Shown piece by piece: positions 13,111-23,684 of a DNA stretch of 64,000 nt. The notes beneath the pieces were generated by a model. That model did no database searches. It was given only the letters and a program-made list of their open reading frames with translations, and had not been told where the DNA came from. The stretch lies in the NCBI GenBank assembly GCA_948099385.1, contig CANUEZ040000196.1:4075001-4139000 (forward strand), given 5' to 3'. Both the position numbers and the translations under genes were made by a program. Numbering within the stretch: the first letter of the stretch is position 1; every line of letters starts with the position of its first letter. Source of the DNA: Fasciola hepatica. Lineage: Eukaryota; Platyhelminthes; Trematoda; Plagiorchiida; Fasciolidae.

Positions 13111-13956
13111 TAATTTTCAATGGTCAGTTCAGTGTTCAAGCTGCATGGAGAATCATATTATACAAATCTACTCTGCTACTGCTCTATTGCATTGTATGAG
13201 CAATCTGTGTGGATTGTTCATAAGGGAATGCCTTGGTTTTACTTAGGCCCATAAATAGAGAAGTGATGGAACATAGGATTGGATCGGTGTGCGAGAATTT
13301 GGTTGTTACCGTTCAAAGCGAAAGCGAAAGCCGAAGCCAATTTGGGGATTGTGCTATATCATGTAGTGTATATGTTGAACAAAGCGTTGAGACCCATATG
13401 GGATAGCCTTGTGGTTTGGGTTTTCGACTGACAATCGTTCACCCCAACCCTTGTTCGTGTCTCCGAGTGGGATCTGTCTATGTGCAATGCTCATGATTCC
13501 CTTAGCGGATCAAACAGCTGTACAGTGCTTCCATAATTTTCAATGGTCAGTTCAGTGTTCAAGCTGCATGGAGAATCATATTATACAAATCCACTCTGCT
13601 ACTGCTCTATTGCATTGTATGAGCAATCTGTGTGGATTGTTCATAAGGGAATGCCTTGGTTTTATTTAGGCCGATAAATAGAGAAGTGATGTAAAATGGG
13701 ATTGGATCGGTGTGCGAGAATTTGGTTGTTACCGTTCAAAGCGAAAGCGAAAGCCGAAGCCAATTTGGGGATTGTGCTATATCATGTAGTGTATATGTTG
13801 AACAAAGCGTTGAGACCCATATCGGATAGCCTTGTGGTTTGGGTGTTCGACTGACAATCGTTCACCCCAACCCTTGTTCGTGTCTCCGAGTGGGCTCTGT
13901 CCATGTGCAATGCTCATGATTCCCTTAGCGGATCAAACAGCTGTAAAGTGCTTCCA
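13111..13956. repeat. Two-monomer segment duplicated at four-monomer spacing, copy 2
   Basis: This copy carries all the markers listed for 11419-12264, plus private changes GGGATCTG and GGCCGATAAATA. Confidence 0.75.
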
Positions 13957-15648
13957 TAATTTTCAATGGTCAGTTCAGTGTTCAAGCTGCATGGAGAATC
14001 ATATTATACAAATCTACTCTGCTACTGCTCTATTGCATTGTATGAGCAATCTGTGTGGATTGTTCATAAGGGAATGCCTTGGTTTTACTTAGGCCCATAA
14101 ATAGAGAAGTGATGGAACATAGGATTGGATCGGTGTGCGAGAATTTGGTTGTTACCGTTCAAAGCGAAAGCGAAAGCCGAAGCCAATTTGGGGATTGTGC
14201 TGTATCATGTAGTGTATATGTTGAACAAAGCGTTGAGACCCATATGGGATAGCATTGTTGTTTGGGTGTTCGACTGACAATCGTTCACCCCAACCCTTGT
14301 TCGTGTCTCCGAGTGGGCTCTGTCTATGTGCAATGCTCATGATTCCCTTAGCGGATCAAACAGCTGTACAGTGCTTCCAAAATTTTCAATGGTCAGTTCA
14401 GTGTTCAAGCTGCATGGAGAATCATATTATACAAATCTACTCTGCTACTGCTCTATTGCATTGTATGAGCAATCTGTGTGGATTGTTCATAAGGGAATGC
14501 CTTGGTTTTACTTAGGCCCATAAATAGAGAAGTGATGGAACATAGGATTGGATCGGTGTGCGAGAATTTGGTTGTTACCGTTCAAAGCGAAAGCGAAAGC
14601 CGAAGCCAATTTGGGGATTGTGCTATATCATGTAGTGTATATGTTGAACAAAGCGTTGAGACCCATATCGGATAGCCTTGTTGTTTGGGTGTTCGACTGA
14701 CAATCGTTCACCCCAACCCTTGTTCGTGTCTCCGAGTGGGCTCTGTCCACGTGCAATGCTCATGATTCCCTTAGCGGATCAAACAGCTGTACAGTGCTTC
14801 CATAATTTTCAATGGTCAGTTCAGTGTTCAAGCTGCATGGAGAATCATATTATACAAATCTACTCTGCTACTGCTCTATTGCATTGTATGAGCAATCTGT
14901 GTGGATTGTTCATAAGGGAATGCCTTGGTTTTACTTAGGCCCATAAATAGAGAAGTGATGGAACATAGGATTGGATCGGTGTGCGAGAATTTGGTTGTTA
15001 CCGTTCAAAGCGAAAGCGAAAGCCGAAGCCAATTTGGGGATTGTGCTATATCATGTAGTGTATATGTTGAACAAAGCGTTGAGACCCATATCGGATAGCA
15101 TTGTTGTTTGGGTGTTCGACTGACAATCGTTCACCCCAACCCTTGTTCGTGTCTCCGAGTGGGCTCTGTCCATGTGCAATGCTCATGATTCCCTTAGCGG
15201 ATCAAACAGCTGTACAGTGCTTCCATAATTTTCAATGGTCAGTTCAGTGTTCAAGCTGCATGGAGAATCATATTATACAAATCTACTCTGCTACTGCTCT
15301 ATTGCATTGTATGAGCAATCTGTGTGGATTGTTCATAAGGGAATGCCTTGGTTTTACTTAGGCCCATAAATAGAGAAGTGATGTAAAATGGGATTGGATC
15401 GGTGTGCGAGAATTTGGTTGTTACCGTTCAAAGCGAAAGCGAAAGCCGAAGCCAATTTGGGGATTGTGCTATATCATGTAGTGTATATGTTGAACAAAGC
15501 GTTCAGACCCATATCGGATAGCCTTGTGGTTTGGGTGTTCGACTGACGATCGTTCACCCCAACCCTTGTTCGTGTCTCCGAGTGGGCTCTGTCCACGTGC
15601 AATGCTCATGATTCCCTTAGCGGATCAAACAGCTGTACAGTGCTTCCA

Positions 15649-16073
15649 TAATTTTCAATGGTCAGTTCAGTGTTCAAGCTGCATGGAGAATCATATTATA
15701 CAAATCTACTCTGCTACTGCTCTATTGCATTGTATGAGCAATCTGTGTGGGGATTGTTCATAAGGGAATGCCTTGGTTTTACTTAGGCCCATAAATAGAG
15801 AAGTGATGGAACATAGGATTGGATCGGTGTGCGAGAATTTGGTTGTTAACGTTCAAAGCGAAAGCGAAAGCCGAAGCCAATTTGGGGATTGTGCTATATC
15901 ATGTAGTGTATATGTTGAACAAAGCGTTGAGACCCATATCGGATAGCCTTGTGGTTTGGGTGTTCGACTGACAATCGTTCACCCCAACCCTTGTTCGTGT
16001 CTCCGAGTGGGCTCTGTCCATGTGCAATGCTCATGATTCCCTTAGCGGATCAAACAGCTGTACAGTGCTTCCA
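15649..16073. repeat. 425-bp monomer 38, 2-bp insertion
   Basis: GTGTGGGGATTG near 15749 has two extra G against GTGTGGATTG, extending a short G run. I saw it once only. Confidence 0.85.
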
Positions 16074-16919
16074 TAATTTTCAATGGTCAGTTCAGTGTTC
16101 AAGCTGCATGGAGAATCATATTATACAAATCTACTCTGCTACTGCTCTATTGCATTGTATGAGCAATCTGTGTGGATTGTTCATAGGGGAATGCCTTGGT
16201 TTTATTTAGGCCCATAAATAGAGAAGTGATGGAACATAGGATTGGATCGGTGTGCGAGAATTTGGTTGTTACCGTTCAAAGCGAAAGCGAAAGCCGAAGC
16301 CAATTTGGGGATTGTGCTATATCATGTAGTATATATGTTGAACAAAGCGTTGAGACCCATATCGGATAGCCTTGTGGTTTGGGTGTTCGATTGACAATCG
16401 TTCACCCCAACCCTTGTTCGTGTCTCCGAGTGGGCTCTGTCCATGTGCAATGCTCATGATTCCCTTAGCGGATCAAACAGCTGTACAGTGCTTGCATAAT
16501 TTTCAATGGTCAGTTCAGTGTTCAAGCTGCATGGAGAATCATATTATACAAATCTACTCTGCTACTGCTCTATTGCATTGTATGAGCAATCTGTGTGGAT
16601 TGTTCATAAGGGAATGCCTTTGTTTTACTTAGGCCCATAAATAGAGAAGTGATGGAACATAGGATTGGATCGGTGTGCGAGAATTTGGTTGTTACCGTTC
16701 AAAGCGAAAGCGAAAGCCGAAGCCGATTTGGGGATTGTGCTATATCATGTAGTGTATATGTTGAACAAAGCGTTGAGACCCATATCGAATGGGCTTGTGC
16801 TTTGGGTGTTCGACTGACATTCGTTCACCCCAACCCTTGTTCCTGTCTCCGAGTGGGCTCTGTCCATGTGCAATGCTCATGATTCCCTTAGCGGATCAAA
16901 CAGCTGTACAGTGCTTCCA

Positions 16920-17341
16920 TAATTTTCAATGGTCAGTTCAGTGTTCAAGCTGCATGGAGAATCATATTATACAAATCTACTCTGCTACTGCTCTATTGCA
17001 TTGTATGAGCAATCTGTGTGGATTTTTCATAAGGGAATGCCTTGGTTTTACTTAGGCCCATAAATAGAGAAGTGATGGAACATAGGATTGGATCGGTGTG
17101 CGAGAATTTGGTTGTTACCGTTCAAAGCGAAAGCGAAAGCCGAAGCCAATTTGGGGATTGTGCTATATCATGTAGTGTATATGTTGAACAAAGCGTTGAG
17201 ACCCATATCGGAGGGGCTCGTGCTTTGGGTGTTCGACTGTAATTCGTTCACCCCAACCCTTGTTCCTGTCCCGTGTGGGTTGTGGCCATGTGCAATGCTC
17301 ATGATTCCCTTAGCGGATCAAACAGCTGTACAGTGCTTCCA
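16920..17341. repeat. 422-bp monomer 41, TCCCGTGTGGG class
   Basis: TTCCTGTCCCGTGTGGG, then GTTGTGGCC in place of CTCTGTCC. GACTGTAATTCG is also private to this copy. Confidence 0.8.
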
Positions 17342-18610
17342 TAATTTTCAATGGTCAGTTCAGTGTTCAAGCTGCATGGAGAATCATATTATACAAATCT
17401 ACTCTGCTACTGCTCTATTGCATTGTATGAGCAATCTGTGTGGATTGTTCATAAGGGAATGCCTTGGTTTTACTTAGGCCCATAAATAGAGAAGTGATGG
17501 AACATAGGATTGGATCGGTGTGCGAGAATTTGGTTGTTACCGTTCAAAGCGAAAGCGAAAGCCGAAGCCAATTTGGGGATTGTGCTATATCATGTAGTGT
17601 ATATGTTGAACAAAGCGTTGAGACCCAAATCGGATAGCCTTTTGGTTTGGGTGTTCGACTGACAATCGTTCACCCCAACCCTTGTTCGTGTCTCCGAGTG
17701 GGCTCTGTCCACGTGCAATGCTCATGATTCCCTTAGCGGATCAAACAGCTGTACAGTGCTTCCATAATTTTCAATGGTCAGTTCAGTGTTCAAGCTGCAT
17801 GGAGAATCATATTATACAAATCTACTCTGCTACTGCTCTATTGCATTGTATGAGCAATCTGTGTGGATTGTTCATAAGGGAATGCCTTGGTTTTACTTAG
17901 GCCCATAAATAGAGAAGTGATGGAACATAGGATTGGATCGGTGTGCGAGAATTTGGTTGTTAACGTTCAAAGCGAAAGCGAAAGCCGAAGCCAATTTGGG
18001 GATTGTGCTATATCATGTAGTGTATATGTTGAACAAAGCGTTGAGACCCATATCTGAGGGGCTCGTGCTTTGGGTGTTCGACTGACATTCGTTCACCCCA
18101 ACCATTGTTCGTGTCTCCGAGTGGGTTCTGTCCATGTGCAATGCTCATGATTCCCTTAGCGGATCAAACAGCTGTACAGTGCTTGCATAATTTTCAATGG
18201 TCAGTTCAGTGTTCAAGCTGCATGGAGAATCATATTATACAAATCTACTCTGCTACTGCTCTATTGCATTGTATGAGCAATCTGTGTGGATTGTTCATAG
18301 GGGAATGCCTTGGTTTTATTTAGGCCCATAAATAGAGAAGTGATGGAACATAGGATTGGATCGGTGTGCGAGAATTTGGTTGTTACCGTTCAAAGCGAAA
18401 GCGAAAGCCGAAGCCAATTTGGGGATTGTGCTATATCATGTAGTGTATATGTTGAACAAAGCGTTGAGACCCATATCGGATAGCATTGTTGTTTGGGTGT
18501 TCGACTGACAATCGTTCACCCCAACCCTTGTTCGTGTCTCCGAGTGGGCTCTGTCTATGTGCAATGCTCATGATTCCCTTAGCGGATCAAACAGCTGTAC
18601 AGTGCTTCCA

Positions 18611-20725
18611 TAATTTTCAATGGTCAGTTCAGTGTTCAAGCTGCATGGAGAATCATATTATACAAATCTACTCTGCTACTGCTCTATTGCATTGTATGAG
18701 CAATCTGTGTGGATTGTTCATAAGGGAATGCCTTGGTTTTACTTAGGCCCATAAATAGAGAAGTGATGGAACATAGGATTGGATCGGTGTGCGAGAATTT
18801 GGTTGTTAACGTTCAAAGCGAAAGCGAAAGCCGAAGCCAATTTGGGGATTGTGCTATATCATGTAGTGTATATGTTGAACAAAGCGTTGAGACCCATATC
18901 GGAGGGGCTCGTGCTTTGGGTGTTCGACTGACATTCGTTCACCCCAACCCTTGTTCCTGTCTCCGAGTGGGCTCTGTCCATGTGCAATGCTCATGATTCC
19001 CTTAGCGGATCAAACAGCTGTACAGTGCTTCCATAATTTTCAATGGTCAGTTCAGTGTTCAAGCTGCATGGAGAATCATATTATACAAATCTACTCTGCT
19101 ACTGCTCTATTGCATTGTATGAGCAATCTGTGTGGATTGTTCATAAGGGAATGCCTTGGTTTTACTTAGGCCCATAAATAGAGAAGTGATGGAACATAGG
19201 ATTGGATCGGTGTGCGAGAATTTGGTTGTTACCGTTCAAAGCGAAAGCGAAAGCCGAAGCCAATTTGGGGATTGTGCTATATCATGTAGTGTATATGTTG
19301 AACAAAGCGTTGAGACCCATATCGGAGGGGCTCGTGCTTTGGGTGTTCGACTGACATTCGTTCATCCCAACCATTGTTCGTGTCTCCGAGGGGGTTCTGT
19401 CCATGTGCAATGCTCATGATTCCCTTAGCGGATCAAACAGCTGTACAGTGCTTCCATAATTTTCAATGGTCAGTTCAGTGTTCAAGCTGCATGGAGAATC
19501 ATATTATACAAATCTACTCTGCTACTGCTCTATTGCATTGTATGAGCAATCTGTGTGGATTGTTCATAAGGGAATGCCTTGGTTTTACTTAGGCCCATAA
19601 ATAGAGAAGTGATGGAACATAGGATTGGATCGGTGTGCGAGAATTTGGTTGTTACCGTTCAAAGCGAAAGCGAAAGCCGAAGCCAATTTGGGGATTGTGC
19701 TATATCATGTAGTGTATATGTTGAACAAAGCGTTGAGACCCATATCGGAGGGGCTCGTGCTTTGGGTGTTCGACTGACAATCGTTCACCCCAACCCTTGT
19801 TCGTGTCTCCGAGTGGGCTCTGTCCATGTGCAATGCTCATGATTCCCTTAGCGGATCAAACAGCTGTACAGTGCTTCCATAATTTTCAATGGTCAGTTCA
19901 GTGTTCAAGCTGCATGGAGAATCATATTATACAAATCTACTCTGCTACTGCTCTATTGCATTGTATGAGCAATCTGTGTGGATTGTTCATAAGGGAATGC
20001 CTTGGTTTTACTTAGGCCCATAAATAGAGAAGTGATGGAACATAGGATTGGATCGGTGTGCGAGAATTTGGTTGTTACCGTTCAAAGCGAAAGCGAAAGC
20101 CGAAGCCAATTTGGGGATTGTGCTATATCATGTAGTGTATATGTTGAACAAAGCGTTGAGACCCATATCGGAGGGGCTCGTGCTTTGGGTGTTCGACTGA
20201 CAATCGTTCACCCCAACCCTTGTTCGTGTCTCCGAGTGGGTTCTGTCCATGTGCAATGCTCATGATTCCCTTAGCGGATCAAACAGCTGTACAGTGCTTC
20301 CATAATTTTCAATGGTCAGTTCAGTGTTCAAGCTGCATGGAGAATCATATTATACAAATCTACTCTGCTACTGCTCTATTGCATTGTATGAGCAATCTGT
20401 GTGGATTGTTCATAAGGGAATGCCTTGGTTTTACTTAGGCCCATAAATAGAGAAGTGATGGAACATAGGATTGGATCGGTGTGCGAGAATTTGGTTGTTA
20501 CCGTTCAAAGCGAAAGCGAAAGCCGAAGCCAATTTGGGGATTGTGCTATATCATGTAGTGTATATGTTGAACAAAGCGTTGAGACCCATATCGGAGGGGC
20601 TCGTGGTTTGGGTGTTCGAGTGACATTCGTTCACCCCAACCCTTGTTCGTGTCTCCGAGTGGGCTCTGTCCATGTGCAATGCTCATGATTCCCTTAGCGG
20701 ATCAAACAGCTGTACAGTGCTTCCA
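18611..20725. repeat. Run of five consecutive GGAGGGGCTCG monomers
   Basis: Monomers 45-49 all carry GGAGGGGCTCG; the first four continue GTGCTTTGGG and the fifth GTGGTTTGGG. Elsewhere this type is usually interspersed with others. Local spread of one type is the expected mark of single-monomer unequal exchange or conversion. Confidence 0.75.
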
Positions 20726-21148
20726 TAATTTTCAATGGTCAGTTCAGTGTTCAAGCTGCATGGAGAATCATATTATACAAATCTACTCTGCTACTGCTCT
20801 ATTGCATTGTATGAGCAATCTGTGTGGATTGTTCATAAGGGAATGCCTTGGTTTTATTTAGGCCCATAAATAGAGAAGTGATGGAACATAGGATTGGATC
20901 GGTGTGCGAGAATTTGGTTGTTACCGTTCAAAGCGAAAGCGAAAGCCGAAGCCAATTTGGAGATTGTGCTATATCATGTAGTGTATATGTTGAACAAAGC
21001 GTTGAGACCCATATCGGATAGGCTCGTGCTTTGGGTGTTCGACTGACATTCGTTCACCCCAACCCTTGTTCGTGTCTCCGAGTGGGTTCTGTCCATGTGC
21101 AATGCTCATGATTCCCTTAGCGGATCAAACAGCTGTACAGTGCTTCCA

Positions 21149-21577
21149 TCATTTTCAATGGTCAGTTCAGTGTTCAAGCTGCATGGAGAATCATATTATA
21201 CAAATCTACTCTGCTACTGCTCTATTGCATTGTATGAGCAATCTGTGTGGATTGTTCATAAGGGAATGCCTTGGTTTTACTTAGGCCCATAAATAGAGAA
21301 GTGATGGAACATAGGATTGGATCGGTGTGCGAGAATTTGGTTCTTAACGTTCAAAGCGAAAGCGAAAGCCGAAGCCGAAGCCAATTGGGGGATTGTGCTA
21401 TATCATGTAGTGTATATGTTGAACAAAGCGTTGAGACCCATATCTGAGGGGCTCGTGCTTTGGGTGTTCGACTGTCAATCGTTCACCCCAACCCTTGTTC
21501 GTGTCTCCGAGTGGGTTCTGTCCATGTGCAATGCTCATGATTCCCTTAGCGGATCAAACAGCTGTACAGTGCTTCCA
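21149..21577. repeat. 429-bp monomer 51, hexamer gain
   Basis: One extra GCCGAA unit in the hexamer-like tract near 21368-21383. GGTTCTTAACG and CAATTGGGGG are also private to this copy. Confidence 0.9.
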
Positions 21578-22000
21578 TAATTTTCAATGGTCAGTTCAGT
21601 GTTCAAGCTGCATGGAGAATCATATTATACAAATCTACTCTGCTACTGCTCTATTGCATTGTATGAGCAATCTGTGTGGATTGTTCATAAGGGAATGCCT
21701 TGGTTTTACTTAGGCCCATAAATAGAGAAGTGATGGAACATAGGATTGGATCGGTGCTGGAGAATTTGGTTGTTACCGTTCAAAGCGAAAGCGAAAGCCG
21801 AAGCCAATTTGAGGATTGTGCTATATCATGTATTGTATATGTTGAACAAAGCGTTGAGACCCATATCGGATAGCCTTGTGGTTTGGGTGTTCGACTGACA
21901 ATCGTTCATTCCAACCCTTGTTCGTGTCCCCGTGTGGGCTCTGTCCATGTGCAATGCTCATGATTCCCTTAGCGGATCAAACAGCTGTACAGTGCTTCCA
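21578..22000. repeat. Divergent monomer 52, with CCCCGTGTGGG full-length variant
   Basis: This monomer has CGGTGCTGGAG where others have CGGTGTGCGAG, a change shared only with the monomer three units on (22847-23269). It also has TGTCCCCGTGTGGG: the base changes of the 422-bp class but without the 1-bp deletion. It could be the ancestor of that class or a conversion product. Confidence 0.7.
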
Positions 22001-22846
22001 TAATTTTCAATGGTCAGTTCCGTGGTCAGGTTGCATGGAGAATCATATTATTCAAATCTACTCTGCTACTGCTCTATTGCATTGTATGAGCAATCTGTGT
22101 GGATTGTTCATAAGGGAATGCCTTGGTTTTATTTAGGCCCATAAATAGAGAAGTGATGGAACATAGGATTGGATCGGTGTGCGAGAATTTGGTTGTTACC
22201 GTTCAAAGCGAAAGCGAAAGCCGAAGCCAATTTGGGGATTGTGCTATATCATGTAGTGTGTATGTTGAACAAAGCGTTGAGACCCATATCGGATAGCCTT
22301 GTGGTTTGGGTGTTCGACTGACATTCGTTCACCCCAACCCTTGTTCGTGTCTCCGAGTGGGTTCTGTCCACGTGCAATGCTCATGATTCCCTTAGCGGAT
22401 CAAACAGCTGTACAGTGCTTCCATACTTTTCAATGGTCAGTTCAGTGTTCAAGCTGCATGGAGAATCATATTATACAAATCTACTCTACTACTGCTCTAT
22501 TGCATTGTATGAGCAATCTGTGTGGATTGTTCATAAGGGAATGCCTTGGTTTTACTTAGGCCCATAAATAGAGAAGTGATGGAACATAGGATTGGATCGG
22601 TGTGCGAGAATTTGGTTGTTACCGTTCAAAGCGAAAGCGAAAGCCGAAGCCAATATGGGGATTGTGCTATATCATGTATTGTACATGTTGAACAAAGCGT
22701 TGAGACCCATATCGGATAGCCTTGTTGTTTGGGTGTTCGACTGACAATCGTTCACCCCAACCCCTGTTCGTGTCTCCGAGTGGGCTCTGTCCACGTGCAA
22801 TGCTCATGATTCCCTTAGCGGATCAAACAGCTGTACAGTGCTTCCA

Positions 22847-23269
22847 TAATTTTCAATGGTCAGTTCAGTGTTCAAGCTGCATGGAGAATCATATTATACA
22901 AATCTACTCTGCTACTGCTCTATTGCATTGTATGAGCAATCTGTGTAGATTGTTCATAAGGGAATGCCTTGGTTTTACTTAGGCCCATAAATAGAGAAGT
23001 GATGGAACATAGGATTGGATCGGTGCTGGAGAATTTGGTTGTTACCGTTCAAAGCGAAAGCGAAAGCCGAAGCCAATTTGGGGATTGTGCTATATGATAT
23101 AGAGTTAATGTTGAACAAATCTTTGAGGCCCATATGGGATATCCTTGTGGTTTGGGTGTTCGACTGACAATCGTTCACCCCAACCCTTGTTCGTGTCTCC
23201 GAGTGGGTTCTGTCCATGTGCAATGCTCATGATTCCCTTAGCGGATCAAACAGCTGTACAGTGCTTCCA
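22847..23269. repeat. Divergent monomer 55
   Basis: About ten substitutions against the consensus are clustered between 23096 and 23143 (for example TATATGATATAGAGTTAATG, AAATCTTTGAGG, GATATCC). This is the densest cluster of changes I found in the window. It also shares CGGTGCTGGAG with monomer 52. It may be a surviving older copy or a conversion tract from a distant variant. Confidence 0.75.
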
Positions 23270-23344
23270 TAATTTTCAATGGTCAGTTCAGTGTTCAAGC
23301 TGCATGGAGAATCATATTATACAAATCTACTCTGCTACTGCTCT

Positions 23345-23363
23345 ATTGCATTGTATGAGCAAT
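23345..23363. other. Hairpin-capable inverted repeat in the monomer (positions 76-94)
   Basis: ATTGC at 76-80 is complementary to GCAAT at 90-94, and the inner AT/AT bases can extend the stem over a small bulge. The motifs ATTGCA and ATGAGCA found here also occur inverted in the 369-385 dyad as TGCAAT and TGCTCAT, so the two segments could pair with each other or descend from one module. The stem is short and may be chance. Confidence 0.4.
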
Positions 23364-23404
23364 CTGTGTGGATTGTTCATAAGGGAATGCCTTGGTTTTA
23401 CTTA

Positions 23405-23416
23405 GGCCCATAAATA
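23405..23416 (+). promoter_or_regulatory. GGCCCATAA / TATA-like element in the monomer (positions 136-147)
   Basis: GGCCCATAA followed by AATA gives CATAAATA, one mismatch from a TATAAATA box. GGCCCAWWW is a known plant promoter element class. The element is nearly invariant in the array; exceptions are GGCCGAT near 13672, GGTCCAT near 36938 and 37784, GGCCCGT near 57242 and CCATTAATA near 58089. No initiator, transcript or gene can be shown, so this is only a candidate for satellite transcription. Confidence 0.2.
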
Positions 23417-23473
23417 GAGAAGTGATGGAACATAGGATTGGATCGGTGTGCGAGAATTTGGTTGTTACCGTTC

Positions 23474-23499
23474 AAAGCGAAAGCGAAAGCCGAAGCCAA
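23474..23499 (+). repeat. Internal hexamer-like tract of the monomer (positions 205-230)
   Basis: Four hexamer-like units follow each other: AAAGCG twice, then AAAGCC and GAAGCC. The tract is present in essentially every monomer. Both 6-bp insertions in the window (near 21371 and 31936) fall exactly here and add one unit, as expected for replication slippage or misaligned exchange at a short tandem repeat. One 1-bp loss near 63651 also falls here. Confidence 0.9.
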
Positions 23500-23543
23500 T
23501 TTGGGGATTGTGCTATATCATGTAGTGTATATGTTGAACAAAG

Positions 23544-23641
23544 CGTTGAGACCCATATCGGATAGCCTTGTGGTTTGGGTGTTCGACTGACAATCGTTCA
23601 CCCCAACCCTTGTTCGTGTCTCCGAGTGGGCTCTGTCCATG
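23544..23641 (+). repeat. Variable window of the monomer (positions 275-372)
   Basis: Most diagnostic differences between copies lie in this roughly 98-bp stretch. Examples are GTTGAG/GTTCAG, CATATCGG/CACATCGG/CATATGGG, GATAGCC/GAGGGGC/GAATGGGC/GATAGGC, TTGTGGTT/TTGTTGTT/CGTGCTT, GACAATCG/GACATTCG/GTCAATCG/GACAACCG, TTCGTGTCTCC/TTCTTGTCTCC/TTCTTGTCCC/TTCGTTGATCC, GGGCTC/GGGTTC/TGATCTC and CCATG/CCACG. Outside it, changes are mostly sporadic, apart from a few recurring ones such as TTCCAT/TTGCAT, CAGTGTTC/CCGTGGTC and GGAACATAGG/GTAAAATGGG. Confidence 0.8.
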
Positions 23642-23654
23642 TGCAATGCTCATG
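23638..23654. other. Imperfect 17-bp dyad in the monomer (positions 369-385)
   Basis: CATGTGCAATGCTCATG pairs with its own reverse complement at 7 of 8 base pairs around a central A. The only mismatch is T against T at positions 373 and 381. It is retained in almost every monomer. The commonest change is C for T at position 371, which creates CACGTG and breaks one pair. A protein-binding or cruciform role is possible but not shown. Confidence 0.75.
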
Positions 23655-23672
23655 ATTCCCTTAGCGGATCAA

Positions 23673-23684
23673 ACAGCTGTACAG
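23673..23684. other. Overlapping palindromes ACAGCTGT and CTGTACAG (positions 404-415)
   Basis: Two perfect 8-bp palindromes share four bases in this 12-bp stretch. It is conserved across nearly all 151 monomers. Copies that break it include the three TGTAAAG copies near 11.4, 12.25 and 13.95 kb, GGTGTAC at about 33.8 and 35.1 kb, TGTTCAG at about 41.87 kb, CATCTGT at about 47.78 kb and TGTAGAG at about 60.9 kb. Confidence 0.8.

Larger units (their letters stand above)
1..16496. repeat. Array zone 1: left zone, monomers 1-39
   Basis: This zone is dominated by GATAGCCTTGTGG or GATAGCCTTGTTG monomers. TTCTTGTCTCC monomers, several with GAGTGATCTC, occur here (first at about 350, last at about 10500) and I did not find that type further right. 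The CACGTG variant is also concentrated in the left third of the window. GGAGGGGCTTG copies recur at about 717, 2832, 5792, 7483 and 9174, spacings of 5, 7, 4 and 4 monomers. Confidence 0.8.

Noticed and set aside
22975..23223. Minus-strand open frames of 62-84 codons in a few monomers.
   Set aside because: They appear only where a point change removes a stop, are not kept in other copies, and encode nothing I recognise.
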